Shown piece after piece: positions 1-5,285 of a DNA stretch of 5,315 bases. The notes below the pieces were generated by a model. That model had not been told where the DNA came from and searched no databases. It worked only from the letters and a program-made list of their open reading frames with translations. The translations under genes were made by a program, and so were the position numbers. Origin of the DNA: Planctomycetaceae bacterium. GTDB lineage: Bacteria; Planctomycetota; Phycisphaerae; Phycisphaerales; SM1A02. Within the stretch, counting starts at the first letter, position 1. Every line of letters begins with the position of its first letter. The stretch lies in the NCBI GenBank assembly GCA_947459855.1, contig CANHFL010000106.1, positions 1-5,315 on the forward strand. Direction: 5' to 3'.

Positions 1-332
1 ACAAGGTCTGGCCGAAGAGCGTCGAGGCGCAGCTGCAGTCGCAGTCCGCCGGCGACATCTGGAACATCGATGCCTTCGCGATGAAGGTCGACATGTCGCG
101 CACCGACGGCCGCCACACCGCGAAGGCGCATCCGACCAACGAGAAGCCGCTCGGCGGCTGGAATCACTACCGCATCGTGCTGGACGGCGGGAAGCTGGAA
201 CTGTGGGTCAACGACCTGCTGCAGAACACCGCCACCGACGTACAGGCCGTGCCCGGCACGATCGCGCTGCAGAGCGAGGGCGCGTACATCGAGTTCCGCA
301 ACATCCGCATCCGCCCGCTCGGCGGGAAGTGA
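1..332 (+). CDS. DUF1080 / 3-keto-disaccharide hydrolase domain protein, C-terminal part only
   Basis: This is the 3' end of a gene that enters from the left edge. The frame is open from base 3, gives 109 residues and stops with TGA at 330-332. Visible family signatures, in order, are VWPKSVEAQLQ near the edge, SAGDIWNI, GGWNHYRI, LELWVNDLLQN and the closing block GTIALQSEG followed by IEFRNIRIRPL. These match the DUF1080 (PF06439) concanavalin-like beta-sandwich domain as I know it; the last strand of that domain normally ends the protein, as here. Members are described as 3-keto-disaccharide hydrolases acting on oxidised sugars, and many are exported and abundant in planctomycetes. The N-terminus is outside the window, so a signal peptide or extra domains cannot be judged. 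The ATG at 81 is internal to the domain and is not the start. The substrate cannot be inferred. Confidence 0.86.
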   Translation, partial: KVWPKSVEAQLQSQSAGDIWNIDAFAMKVDMSRTDGRHTAKAHPTNEKPLGGWNHYRIVLDGGKLELWVNDLLQNTATDVQAVPGTIALQSEGAYIEFRNIRIRPLGGK

Positions 333-362
333 CGCACCGCAGGGCGCGCCCCGCACGGGCAA

Positions 363-405
363 AACGAACCGCGGCGGCAGGAGTTCCTGCCGCCGCGGCG
401 TCGTT
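363..405. terminator. Bidirectional intrinsic terminator between convergent genes
   Basis: A perfect 14-bp inverted repeat lies at 369-382 and 385-398 (CCGCGGCGGCAGGA and its complement) with a 2-base GT centre, so the real loop will open a pair or more. An outer AACGA (363-367) / TCGTT (401-405) pairing extends it across a small internal loop. It sits in the 101-bp gap between the + strand DUF1080 stop (332) and the - strand OmpA-like stop (434). Read on the - strand the stem is followed by TTCGTTTTG, a reasonable U-tract, so termination of the lipoprotein gene is best supported. On the + strand the tail is only TCGTTC, so termination from that side is less certain. Confidence 0.8.
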
Positions 406-411
406 CATGCA

Positions 412-427
412 CGGCCCGCAAGGGCCG
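412..427. other. Short hairpin just after the lipoprotein stop codon
   Basis: CGGCCC (412-417) and GGGCCG (422-427) form a perfect 6-bp stem around GCAA. Read on the + strand the loop is a GNRA-type tetraloop; on the - strand it is TTGC. It begins 6 bases past the OmpA-like stop in the transcription direction, ahead of the larger hairpin at 363-405. It has no T-tract of its own, so it more likely stabilises the 3' end than terminates. The function is inferred. Confidence 0.45.
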
Positions 428-433
428 GTCGGT

Positions 434-1306
434 TCACTTCGTCGGCTCGTCGTCGGCGACGGGGTTCGCGGCCTTCGCCGTCGGCGCCTTGGTGGCGGCC
501 GGGGCGGCGGCGGGCGTGGTGGCCGTCATCGTCGGCGAGAGGTCGAACGCCGTCGGCGTCAGGAACAGCTCGACGCGGCGGTTCTGGACGGCGCCCTTCG
601 GGCCGTTCACGACCGCGGGGCGGAACTCGCCGTAGCCCGCGATCTGGAAGCGGCCCGCGTTCACGCCGTCGCCGACCAGCGCGTTGCGCAGGCTGGCCGA
701 GCGGTAGACCGAGAGCATCAGGTTGTTGCCGAACTTCGCCTTGGTGCGGACGACCGGCGTGTCGTCGGTGTGGCCGACGACCTTGACCTCGAACTTGCTG
801 GCGCTGCTCGAGTTCAGGATGTTCGCCAGGCGGCCGAGCACGGCGGCGGCGCCGGACTTCAGCTGGTCGCTGCCCGCGTCGAACGTGAAGTCGCTCTTGA
901 AGCGCAGCATGCCGGTCTTCGCGTCGAACTCGAAGACGTCGGGGTTCTCGGCGGCGAGCTTGGTCAGCTCGTTCGTCAGGTCCTCGGGCAGCGCGTTGAG
1001 CTGCAGGTTGGCGACCTGCTTCTTCAGCTCGTCGTACTTCTTGATCCACTCGTCGAGATCGACGTTGCCGCCGGCGATCTTCTTCTGGAGCTCCTCGAGG
1101 TCGGCCATCGTCGCAGCGAGCTGCGTGCGGAGGCGATCCTCGTTGGCCCGGGCGGTCGACAGCTCGTTCTGGGTGGAGAGCAGCTGCTGCTCCTGCCCCT
1201 TGTAAGCCGTCATCAGGTCGTTGTACTTCTGCTCCGGGATGCAGCCCGTGGTGATCAGGGCGGTGCCGGCGAGCAGACCAGTCGTCATCCATGCGCGCGT
1301 GTTCAT
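434..1306 (-). CDS. OmpA/MotB-family peptidoglycan-binding lipoprotein
   Basis: A 290-residue exported protein predicted to anchor an envelope membrane to peptidoglycan. The N-terminus has Arg4, a hydrophobic stretch (about 10-18) and TTG before Cys22, so it looks like a lipoprotein signal with a non-canonical Thr at -3. Residues about 27-100 are charged, Gln/Glu/Lys-rich and heptad-like (probable coiled coil). The OmpA C-like domain runs about 134-250, with FTFDAGSDQL (140-149), GHTDD (178-182), LSVYR (198-202), IAGYGEFRP (222-230) and NRRVELFL (242-249). Asp181 and Arg202 fall where the OmpA family contacts diaminopimelate of the peptide stem (D271 and R286 in Acinetobacter OmpA). An Ala/Thr/Pro/Lys-rich tail (255-290) follows. 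There is no beta-barrel and no MotB transmembrane stator helix, so this is a free-standing anchor. The ATG at 1306 is supported by GGAAGGA five bases upstream. A Pal-like role is possible, but no tol genes are visible. Confidence 0.9.
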   Translation of the reverse strand: MNTRAWMTTGLLAGTALITTGCIPEQKYNDLMTAYKGQEQQLLSTQNELSTARANEDRLRTQLAATMADLEELQKKIAGGNVDLDEWIKKYDELKKQVANLQLNALPEDLTNELTKLAAENPDVFEFDAKTGMLRFKSDFTFDAGSDQLKSGAAAVLGRLANILNSSSASKFEVKVVGHTDDTPVVRTKAKFGNNLMLSVYRSASLRNALVGDGVNAGRFQIAGYGEFRPAVVNGPKGAVQNRRVELFLTPTAFDLSPTMTATTPAAAPAATKAPTAKAANPVADDEPTK

Positions 1307-1320
1307 TGGAATCCTTCCAA
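1306..1320 (-). promoter_or_regulatory. Ribosome binding site of the lipoprotein gene embedded in an inverted repeat
   Basis: On the - strand the sequence is TTGGAA-GGA-TTCCAA running into the ATG. The Shine-Dalgarno GGAAGGA ends five bases before the start, which fixes the start at 1306. The 6-bp arms fully contain the Shine-Dalgarno, and the right arm overlaps the A and T of the start codon. In RNA this could form a small hairpin that hides the ribosome binding site. The repeat is directly visible; a regulatory effect is inference. Confidence 0.6.
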
Positions 1321-1395
1321 AGCTGGGTTGTGACCGGCCCGAAGCATGCAGTCGTGCCGGCGTGAAACGAATGTGCCCCCTGTGGGCTGCGCGTG

Positions 1396-1401
1396 AGTGT
1401 A
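1396..1401 (-). promoter_or_regulatory. Candidate -10 element for the lipoprotein gene
   Basis: TACACT on the - strand matches a sigma-70-type TAnAnT -10 box. Transcription would begin near 1389 and give a leader of about 83 bases. The -35 position 17 bp upstream (1419-1424) reads CTTCCA, a weak 3-of-6 match to TTGACA, and overlaps a G-rich tract on the other strand. This is the best candidate in the 191-bp divergent gap, based on inspection only. Confidence 0.4.
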
Positions 1402-1410
1402 GCGATCGGC

Positions 1411-1437
1411 GGGGTGGGTGGAAGGGGGTGCCTTGGG
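1411..1437 (+). other. Potential G-quadruplex motif in the divergent promoter region
   Basis: Four G-tracts of three or more bases lie in a row on the + strand: GGGG (1411-1414), GGG (1416-1418), GGGGG (1424-1428) and GGG (1435-1437). The loops are 1, 5 and 6 bases, so the stretch satisfies the usual G3+N1-7 rule. It lies between the starts of the lipoprotein gene (1306, -) and the Minf_1886-family gene (1498, +), covering the place where a -35 element for the lipoprotein promoter would lie. High GC makes chance occurrence fairly likely. Confidence 0.5.
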
Positions 1438-1480
1438 TGGCGTTTCCGCAGTTTTGCGTGCCCGGGGCCGCCGACGCCGA

Positions 1481-1486
1481 TAGAGT
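1481..1486 (+). promoter_or_regulatory. Candidate -10 element (TAGAGT) directly upstream of the Minf_1886-family gene
   Basis: TAGAGT fits TAnAnT and ends 11 bases before the ATG at 1498, so transcription would start only about 4-6 bases before the start codon. No convincing -35 hexamer is present at 16-18 bp spacing (TTGCGT at 1454-1459 is 21 bp away). A G-rich GGGGA lies about six bases before the ATG and could be a Shine-Dalgarno if transcription starts further upstream. The two readings exclude each other. Confidence 0.42.
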
Positions 1487-1497
1487 TGGGGAACCCG

Positions 1498-1938
1498 ATG
1501 AGCCACCCGGCCCCCGGAAACGACCTCCTCCGCGTCCTGTCCAAGGCGGGTCCCTACCCGCTGGCGGCCTTCACGTTCGTCCAGGAAGGCCTGTCCTTCA
1601 CGGTCGAGCGGGTCCATGACCGGGCGGCGGGGGAGCATGCCGACCCAATGTCCCTGGCTGGGGCCGCCCCCGACCGGCACGTCTCGGGGCAGCAGCTCTG
1701 CCTGGGCCTCCGCGACCATGCCATCGAGCAGTACGGGCTGCTGGCCCGGTCCGTCCTGGCCCACTGGCACATCCACCGGACCGAGGACTTCGGCCGGATC
1801 GTGTTCGCCATGATCGAGGCGGGCGCGATGAGCAAGAACCCGAACGACACCCTGGACGACTTCTGCGGGGTCTACGACTTCGACGAGGCGTTCCACCCCG
1901 AGCAGTTGGCCGGGGCCCTGCGGTCCGCCGCCTGCTGA
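1498..1938 (+). CDS. Minf_1886 family protein (TIGR04138, PVC-restricted, unknown function)
   Basis: A 146-residue soluble protein with no signal peptide or membrane segment. I recognise the family from its conserved blocks: FVQEGLSFTVERVH (27-40), HVSGQQLCLGLRDHA (61-75) with IEQYGLLAR (76-84), IHRTEDFGRIVF (92-103) with MIEAGAMSK (105-113), and DDFCGVYDFDEAF (120-132). The family is known from Verrucomicrobia and Planctomycetes, is about this length, and has no assigned function. The many invariant polar residues (Glu, His, Arg, Asp) suggest a conserved binding or catalytic surface, but I would not name one. The frame is open back to a GTG at 1393; that extension is rejected because conserved sequence begins after the ATG at 1498 and the extra 35 codons cross the divergent promoter. 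The gene precedes ffh by 55 bp in the same direction. It ends in a C-terminal Cys, of unknown meaning. Confidence 0.88.
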   Translation: MSHPAPGNDLLRVLSKAGPYPLAAFTFVQEGLSFTVERVHDRAAGEHADPMSLAGAAPDRHVSGQQLCLGLRDHAIEQYGLLARSVLAHWHIHRTEDFGRIVFAMIEAGAMSKNPNDTLDDFCGVYDFDEAFHPEQLAGALRSAAC

Positions 1939-1978
1939 GCCTTCGGCAGCCCCGGACGGGCGCCTTGGCGTGCTGGCG

Positions 1979-1984
1979 TAGACT
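1979..1984 (+). promoter_or_regulatory. Candidate -10 element (TAGACT) directly upstream of ffh
   Basis: TAGACT fits TAnAnT and ends nine bases before the ffh ATG at 1994, so a transcript from it would be leaderless or nearly so. The bases between box and ATG (CCCGGTCCG) contain no Shine-Dalgarno, which supports leaderless initiation. No good -35 is visible at 17 bp (1956-1961 reads ACGGGC). The same arrangement is seen before the gene at 1498. ffh could still also be reached by read-through from that gene. Confidence 0.45.
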
Positions 1985-1993
1985 CCCGGTCCG

Positions 1994-3481
1994 ATGTTCG
2001 AGGCCCTGAGCGAGAAGCTGAACGGCGTGTTCCGGAACCTCTCCGGGCGCGGTCGCATTTCGGAGTCAAACGTCCGCGAGGCGATGGCCGAGGTCCGTAC
2101 CGCGCTCCTGGAGGCGGACGTCAGCTTGCCCGTCGTCGACCGCTTCTGCGAGGACGTCACCCGCGAGGCGATCGGCACCGAGGTGACCGCCAGCCTGCAG
2201 CCGGGGCAGCAGATGGTCGGCATCGTCCACAAGAAGCTCGTGGACCTCATGGGCCCGGTGGACACCCACCTGACCATGGTGGAGCCCGGGCCGACCGTCG
2301 TGATGATGTGCGGCCTGCAGGGCAGCGGCAAGACCACCACCTGCGGCAAGCTGGCGGGCTGGCTCAAGAAGCGCGGCACGAGCGTGATGGTGGCGGCGGC
2401 CGACCTGCAGCGCCCCGCGGCCGTCGAGCAGCTGAAGACCGTCGTCGAGACGATCGACCGCGAGGGCTCGGGCGCCGCGCGCGTCGCGTTCTACGGCGAG
2501 CCCGACAAGTGTGCTGCGTACGGCCAGGCCGTCGGCGTCGCCGTCGGCGTCTGCCAGCGGGCCCTGGCCGCGGCGAAGGCCGGCAAGTACGACGTCCTGA
2601 TCCTGGACACGGCGGGCCGCCTGCACGTGAACGACGAGCTCATGAAGGAGCTCGAAGCCGTCAACCGCACGGTCCAGCCGCAGAACATCCTGCTGGTCGT
2701 CGACGCGATGACCGGCCAGGATGCCGTGAAGAGCGCCAAGGCGTTCCATGACCGCCTGCAGGTGGACGGCATCGTCCTGACCAAGTTCGACAGCGACACG
2801 CGCGGCGGCGCGGTGCTGAGCGTCAAGTCCGTCACCGGCGCGCCCGTGAAGTTCGTCGGCACCGGCGAGAAGCTGGACGCGCTCGAGGAGTTCCACCCGG
2901 ACCGCGCCGCCGGGCGCATCCTGGGCATGGGCGACGTCGTCAGCCTGGTCGAGAAGGCCCAGCAGGAGGTCAGCGAGCAGGACGTCGAGGAACTCAACAG
3001 GAAGATGGCCGAGGGCAAGTTCGGCCTCGACGACTTCCTGAAGCAGATGCGCTCCATCCGCCGCATGGGCCCGATGAAGCAGCTGCTGGGCCTGCTGCCG
3101 GGCGTGGGCAGCGCGCTCAAGGACATCGACATCGATGACGGCCAGATCAACCGGCTGGAGGCGATGATCCTCTCGATGACCCCGAAGGAGCGCGAGAAGG
3201 TCTCGATCATCGATCGCAGCCGCCAGAAGCGCATCGCGGCCGGCAGCGGCGCCAAGGTGGATGACGTCAGCCGCCTGGTGAAGCAGTTCGAGATGATGCA
3301 GAAGATGACCCAGCAGATGGCCGGCGCCGGCGCGATGGGCAAGATGCGCGCGCTGCAGCAGATGGCCAAGCAGGGCGGCGGCATGCCCGGGATGGGCGGC
3401 ATGGGCGGGATGCCCGGCTTCCTGACGCGCGGCTCCACCGCGACCGAGAGCCCGAAGGCCCGGTTCAAGAAGCGGAAGTGA
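1994..3481 (+). CDS. ffh: Signal recognition particle protein Ffh (SRP54 GTPase)
   Basis: The protein subunit of the bacterial signal recognition particle. It binds 4.5S/6S RNA and nascent signal sequences in the cytoplasm and docks with FtsY at the membrane in a GTP-dependent cycle. The 495 residues are complete. The N domain is about 1-90. The G domain has the P-loop GLQGSGKT (107-114), DLQRPAA (137-143, keeping the Asp and Arg of the usual DxxRPAA), DTAGR (205-209), TKFD (263-266) and DTRGG (268-272). The M domain starts about 330, with the RNA-binding SRQKRIAAGSG (409-419) and a Met-rich signal-binding region (434-475). It ends in a GMPG/GMGG run and a basic KKRK tail. Compared with E. 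coli Ffh as I recall it, the segment between QL (146-147) and DTAGR is about 16 residues longer, in the insertion-box region. The ATG starts a typical MFEALSEKL N-terminus without a Shine-Dalgarno. The gene converges with polX 21 bp downstream. Confidence 0.97.
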   Translation: MFEALSEKLNGVFRNLSGRGRISESNVREAMAEVRTALLEADVSLPVVDRFCEDVTREAIGTEVTASLQPGQQMVGIVHKKLVDLMGPVDTHLTMVEPGPTVVMMCGLQGSGKTTTCGKLAGWLKKRGTSVMVAAADLQRPAAVEQLKTVVETIDREGSGAARVAFYGEPDKCAAYGQAVGVAVGVCQRALAAAKAGKYDVLILDTAGRLHVNDELMKELEAVNRTVQPQNILLVVDAMTGQDAVKSAKAFHDRLQVDGIVLTKFDSDTRGGAVLSVKSVTGAPVKFVGTGEKLDALEEFHPDRAAGRILGMGDVVSLVEKAQQEVSEQDVEELNRKMAEGKFGLDDFLKQMRSIRRMGPMKQLLGLLPGVGSALKDIDIDDGQINRLEAMILSMTPKEREKVSIIDRSRQKRIAAGSGAKVDDVSRLVKQFEMMQKMTQQMAGAGAMGKMRALQQMAKQGGGMPGMGGMGGMPGFLTRGSTATESPKARFKKRK

Positions 3482-3485
3482 CGCG

Positions 3486-3509
3486 GCGCGTGCCCGGCGG
3501 GCTCAGCGC
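3486..3509. terminator. Weak hairpin between convergent ffh and polX
   Basis: GCCC (3492-3495) pairs with GGGC (3499-3502) around GGC, and an outer GCGC (3486-3489) / GCGC (3506-3509) pair can extend it across an internal loop. It fills nearly all of the 21-bp gap and reaches into the polX stop codon. No T-tract follows on either strand, so it is at best a poor intrinsic terminator. Nothing better is visible between the two genes, which leaves antisense overlap or Rho-dependent termination as options. Confidence 0.25.
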
Positions 3510-5257
3510 TTCGAACGCACCCAGCGCAGGAGCGCCTCGCGGTCCCACGCGTTGACGCACAGGTCGCGGCCGAGCCACCCGCGGCGGGCGGTCGCCACGC
3601 CGTAGGGCAGCTGGTCGAAGTCGCCGGCGCCGTGGGCGTCGGTGTTGATCGAGACCAGGCAGCCGGCGTCGACCGCCACGCGCACGTGGCTGTCGCGCAG
3701 GTCCAGGCGCATGGTGTTCGCGTTGACCTCCAGCGCCACCTTGCGCGCCGCGGCCTCGCGGGCCAGCAGCGCGATGTCCGGCGAAAGCCCCTCGCGGGCG
3801 TTCACGATGCGGCCGGTCGGGTGCCCGATCACGTGCACCAGCGGGTGGCGGATCGCGGCCAGCAGGCGCTCCGTGGCGGCCTCGGGCGCGGCGCGCAGCG
3901 CGCTGTGCGGGCTCGCGACGACCCAGTCCAGTTCCGCCAGCACGTCGTCCGGGTAGTCCAGCGTGCCGTCGGCCAGGATGTCGACCTCGCTGCCGGCCAG
4001 CACCGCGATGCGGTCGGCGTAGGTGCGGGCGACGTCGCGGACGGCGGCAGCGTGCTCGCGCAGGCGCTCGATGCTCAGCCCGTTCGCCTGCGCCTGGCCG
4101 CGGCTGTGGTCGGTGATGGCGATGGTGTGGAACCCGCGGCGCAGCGCTTCCTCGACCATGCCGGCGATCGACAGCGTGCCGTCGCTTGCCGTGGTGTGGC
4201 AGTGCAGCTCGGCCTTGATGGCGGCCACGGTGACCAGGTCGGCGGGCGGCCGGCGCTCGAGCTCGCCGTGGTCCTCGCGCAGCTCGGGCGGGACCCACCA
4301 GAGGTCGAGCGCCGCGTAGACGTCCTCCTCGGTGCGTGCCGCGACGGGCGCGACACCGCGCTCCTGCGGGGCTGCCTTCTCGGCGGGGTCGTCGGGGAAC
4401 AGCCCGTACTCGTTCAGGCGCAGACCCTTTCGCTGGGCGCGCTCGCGCAGGCGCACGTTGTGCTCCTTGCTGCCGGTGAAGTACAGGATCGCGGCGCCGA
4501 ACTGCGCGTCGTCGACCGTGCGCAGGTCGACCTGCATGCCGAAGTCGGTGCGGACGCTCGTCTTCGTCTCGCCGGAGACCAGCACCTTCGCCACGCCGGG
4601 CGCGGCGCGCATCGCGGCGTGCAGGGCGGCCGGGTCGGCGGCACTGGCCACCAGGTCGATGTCGCCGATCGTCTCGCGGCCGCGGCGCAGGCTGCCGGCG
4701 ACGTCGATCCGGCGCACGCCGGGCACGCCGCGGAGGTGCTCCATGAAGGCCAGCGCGACGGGCATCGCCTCGCCCAGCCGCACGCGGCCGCGGGACTGCT
4801 CCAGGAACGCCAGGCTCTCGGCGATGCCCTTGAGCGTCTTCTCGCCCATCCCGGACAGGCCCCCGAGCGAACCGTCGGCCAGCTTCGCCTTCAGCGTCTC
4901 CACCGAATCGACGCCGCCGTCCTTCCAGAGCGTGCGGACGCGCTTGGGCCCGAGCCCCGGCACCTGCAGCAGCGCCGGCAGGCCCGGCGGGACCTGGCCC
5001 AGCAGCTCGTCGCGCTCGGCGACGGTGCCGCTGCGCAGGTACTCGTGGATCTTCTCGACCGTCGCCTTGCCGAAGCCCTCGATCTCGCCGAGCGCGTCCG
5101 GGCGGGTCCGCGCGATCGCGCCGACGTCCTCGCCCAGCTCCTCCAGCGTGCGCGCCACCTTGCGGTGCGCGTTCACGCGGAACGCGTTGGCGCCGGTGAT
5201 GTCCAGGATGTCGGCGATCTGCGTGAAGATGCGCGCCAGCTCGTGGTTCGTGCTCAT
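3503..5257 (-). CDS. polX: DNA polymerase/3'-5' exonuclease PolX (family X polymerase plus PHP domain)
   Basis: A repair polymerase that fills short gaps in base excision repair. Bacterial PolX proteins also carry Mn-dependent 3'-5' exonuclease and AP endonuclease activity in the PHP domain. The 584 residues match the usual family length. The 8-kDa/HhH region has EIEGFGKATVEKI (58-70), VPGLGPKRV (99-107) and LSGMGEKT (134-141). The catalytic palm has GSLRRGRETIGDIDLV (188-203), giving metal ligands Asp199 and Asp201, with the third carboxylate at Asp244 in MQVDLR and then YFTGSKEHNVRLR (259-271). The PHP domain starts about 345: HCHTTASDG (352-360), TDHS (382-385), GSEVDI (422-427), PHS (450-452), GHPTGR (478-483) and NTDAHG (538-543). 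All expected metal ligands (His352, His354, Asp359, His384, Glu424, His451, His479, Asp540, His542) are present, so both activities are probably intact. The ATG at 5257 has GGAGG five bases upstream. Confidence 0.97.
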   Translation of the reverse strand: MSTNHELARIFTQIADILDITGANAFRVNAHRKVARTLEELGEDVGAIARTRPDALGEIEGFGKATVEKIHEYLRSGTVAERDELLGQVPPGLPALLQVPGLGPKRVRTLWKDGGVDSVETLKAKLADGSLGGLSGMGEKTLKGIAESLAFLEQSRGRVRLGEAMPVALAFMEHLRGVPGVRRIDVAGSLRRGRETIGDIDLVASAADPAALHAAMRAAPGVAKVLVSGETKTSVRTDFGMQVDLRTVDDAQFGAAILYFTGSKEHNVRLRERAQRKGLRLNEYGLFPDDPAEKAAPQERGVAPVAARTEEDVYAALDLWWVPPELREDHGELERRPPADLVTVAAIKAELHCHTTASDGTLSIAGMVEEALRRGFHTIAITDHSRGQAQANGLSIERLREHAAAVRDVARTYADRIAVLAGSEVDILADGTLDYPDDVLAELDWVVASPHSALRAAPEAATERLLAAIRHPLVHVIGHPTGRIVNAREGLSPDIALLAREAAARKVALEVNANTMRLDLRDSHVRVAVDAGCLVSINTDAHGAGDFDQLPYGVATARRGWLGRDLCVNAWDREALLRWVRSKR

Positions 5258-5262
5258 CGTGG

Positions 5263-5267
5263 CCTCC
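5263..5267 (-). promoter_or_regulatory. Strong Shine-Dalgarno of polX
   Basis: GGAGG on the - strand is followed by CCACG and then the ATG at 5257. This ideal spacing decides the polX start, although the frame remains open to the window edge without another ATG, GTG or TTG. A strong ribosome binding site here contrasts with ffh and the gene at 1498, which lack a clear one, and fits polX being an internal operon gene. Confidence 0.7.
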
Positions 5268-5285
5268 GGAAGGGCGGGCGTGCGG

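Noticed and set aside
203..1333. Long + strand open frame of 376 codons across the lipoprotein gene, and a similar - strand frame at 405-1544.
   Set aside because: Arg/Ala/Gly-rich translations with no recognisable domain, typical of shadow frames in high-GC DNA. The OmpA-like frame at 434-1306 explains the region with motifs, signal sequence and ribosome binding site.
1334..1360. CCGGC/GCCGG inverted repeat with a long loop in the lipoprotein leader, considered as a riboswitch or attenuator.
   Set aside because: Only five base pairs around a 17-base loop, no known riboswitch core and no leader peptide seen; expected by chance in GC-rich DNA.
1393..1497. N-terminal extension of the Minf_1886-family protein from a GTG at 1393.
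   Set aside because: The 35 extra residues are Gly/Pro-rich, carry no family similarity that I recognise, cross the G4 motif and the candidate promoters, and the ATG at 1498 gives the family's normal length.
1934..1950. Possible terminator hairpin (GCT-GA-GCC-TTC-GGC-AGC) between the Minf_1886-family gene and ffh.
   Set aside because: Two 3-bp segments separated by a bulge and no T-tract: too weak to call. It may slightly reduce read-through, but that is not supported.
1939..1993. Searched the ffh flank for a signal recognition particle RNA gene (ffs).
   Set aside because: The 55-bp gap is too short and lacks the conserved tetraloop hairpin with its asymmetric loop; no candidate elsewhere in the window.
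1303..2379. Long - strand open frame of 358 codons opposite the Minf_1886-family gene and the start of ffh.
   Set aside because: It covers two well-supported + strand genes, shows no family signature, and is explained by the codon bias of the opposite strand.
3379..3420. Repetitive GGCATG/GGGATG DNA near the 3' end of ffh, considered as a tandem repeat element.
   Set aside because: It encodes the Met/Gly-rich end of the Ffh M domain, a normal feature of the family.
2066..3468. Overlapping - strand frames antisense to ffh (2066-2896 and 2491-3468).
   Set aside because: Low-complexity translations without domains; the strand is fixed by all Ffh motifs.
3465..4298. Long - strand open frame in another register within polX, plus several short + strand frames there.
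   Set aside because: Arg/Ala/Pro/His-rich composition and full overlap with the intact polX frame; no independent start signal.
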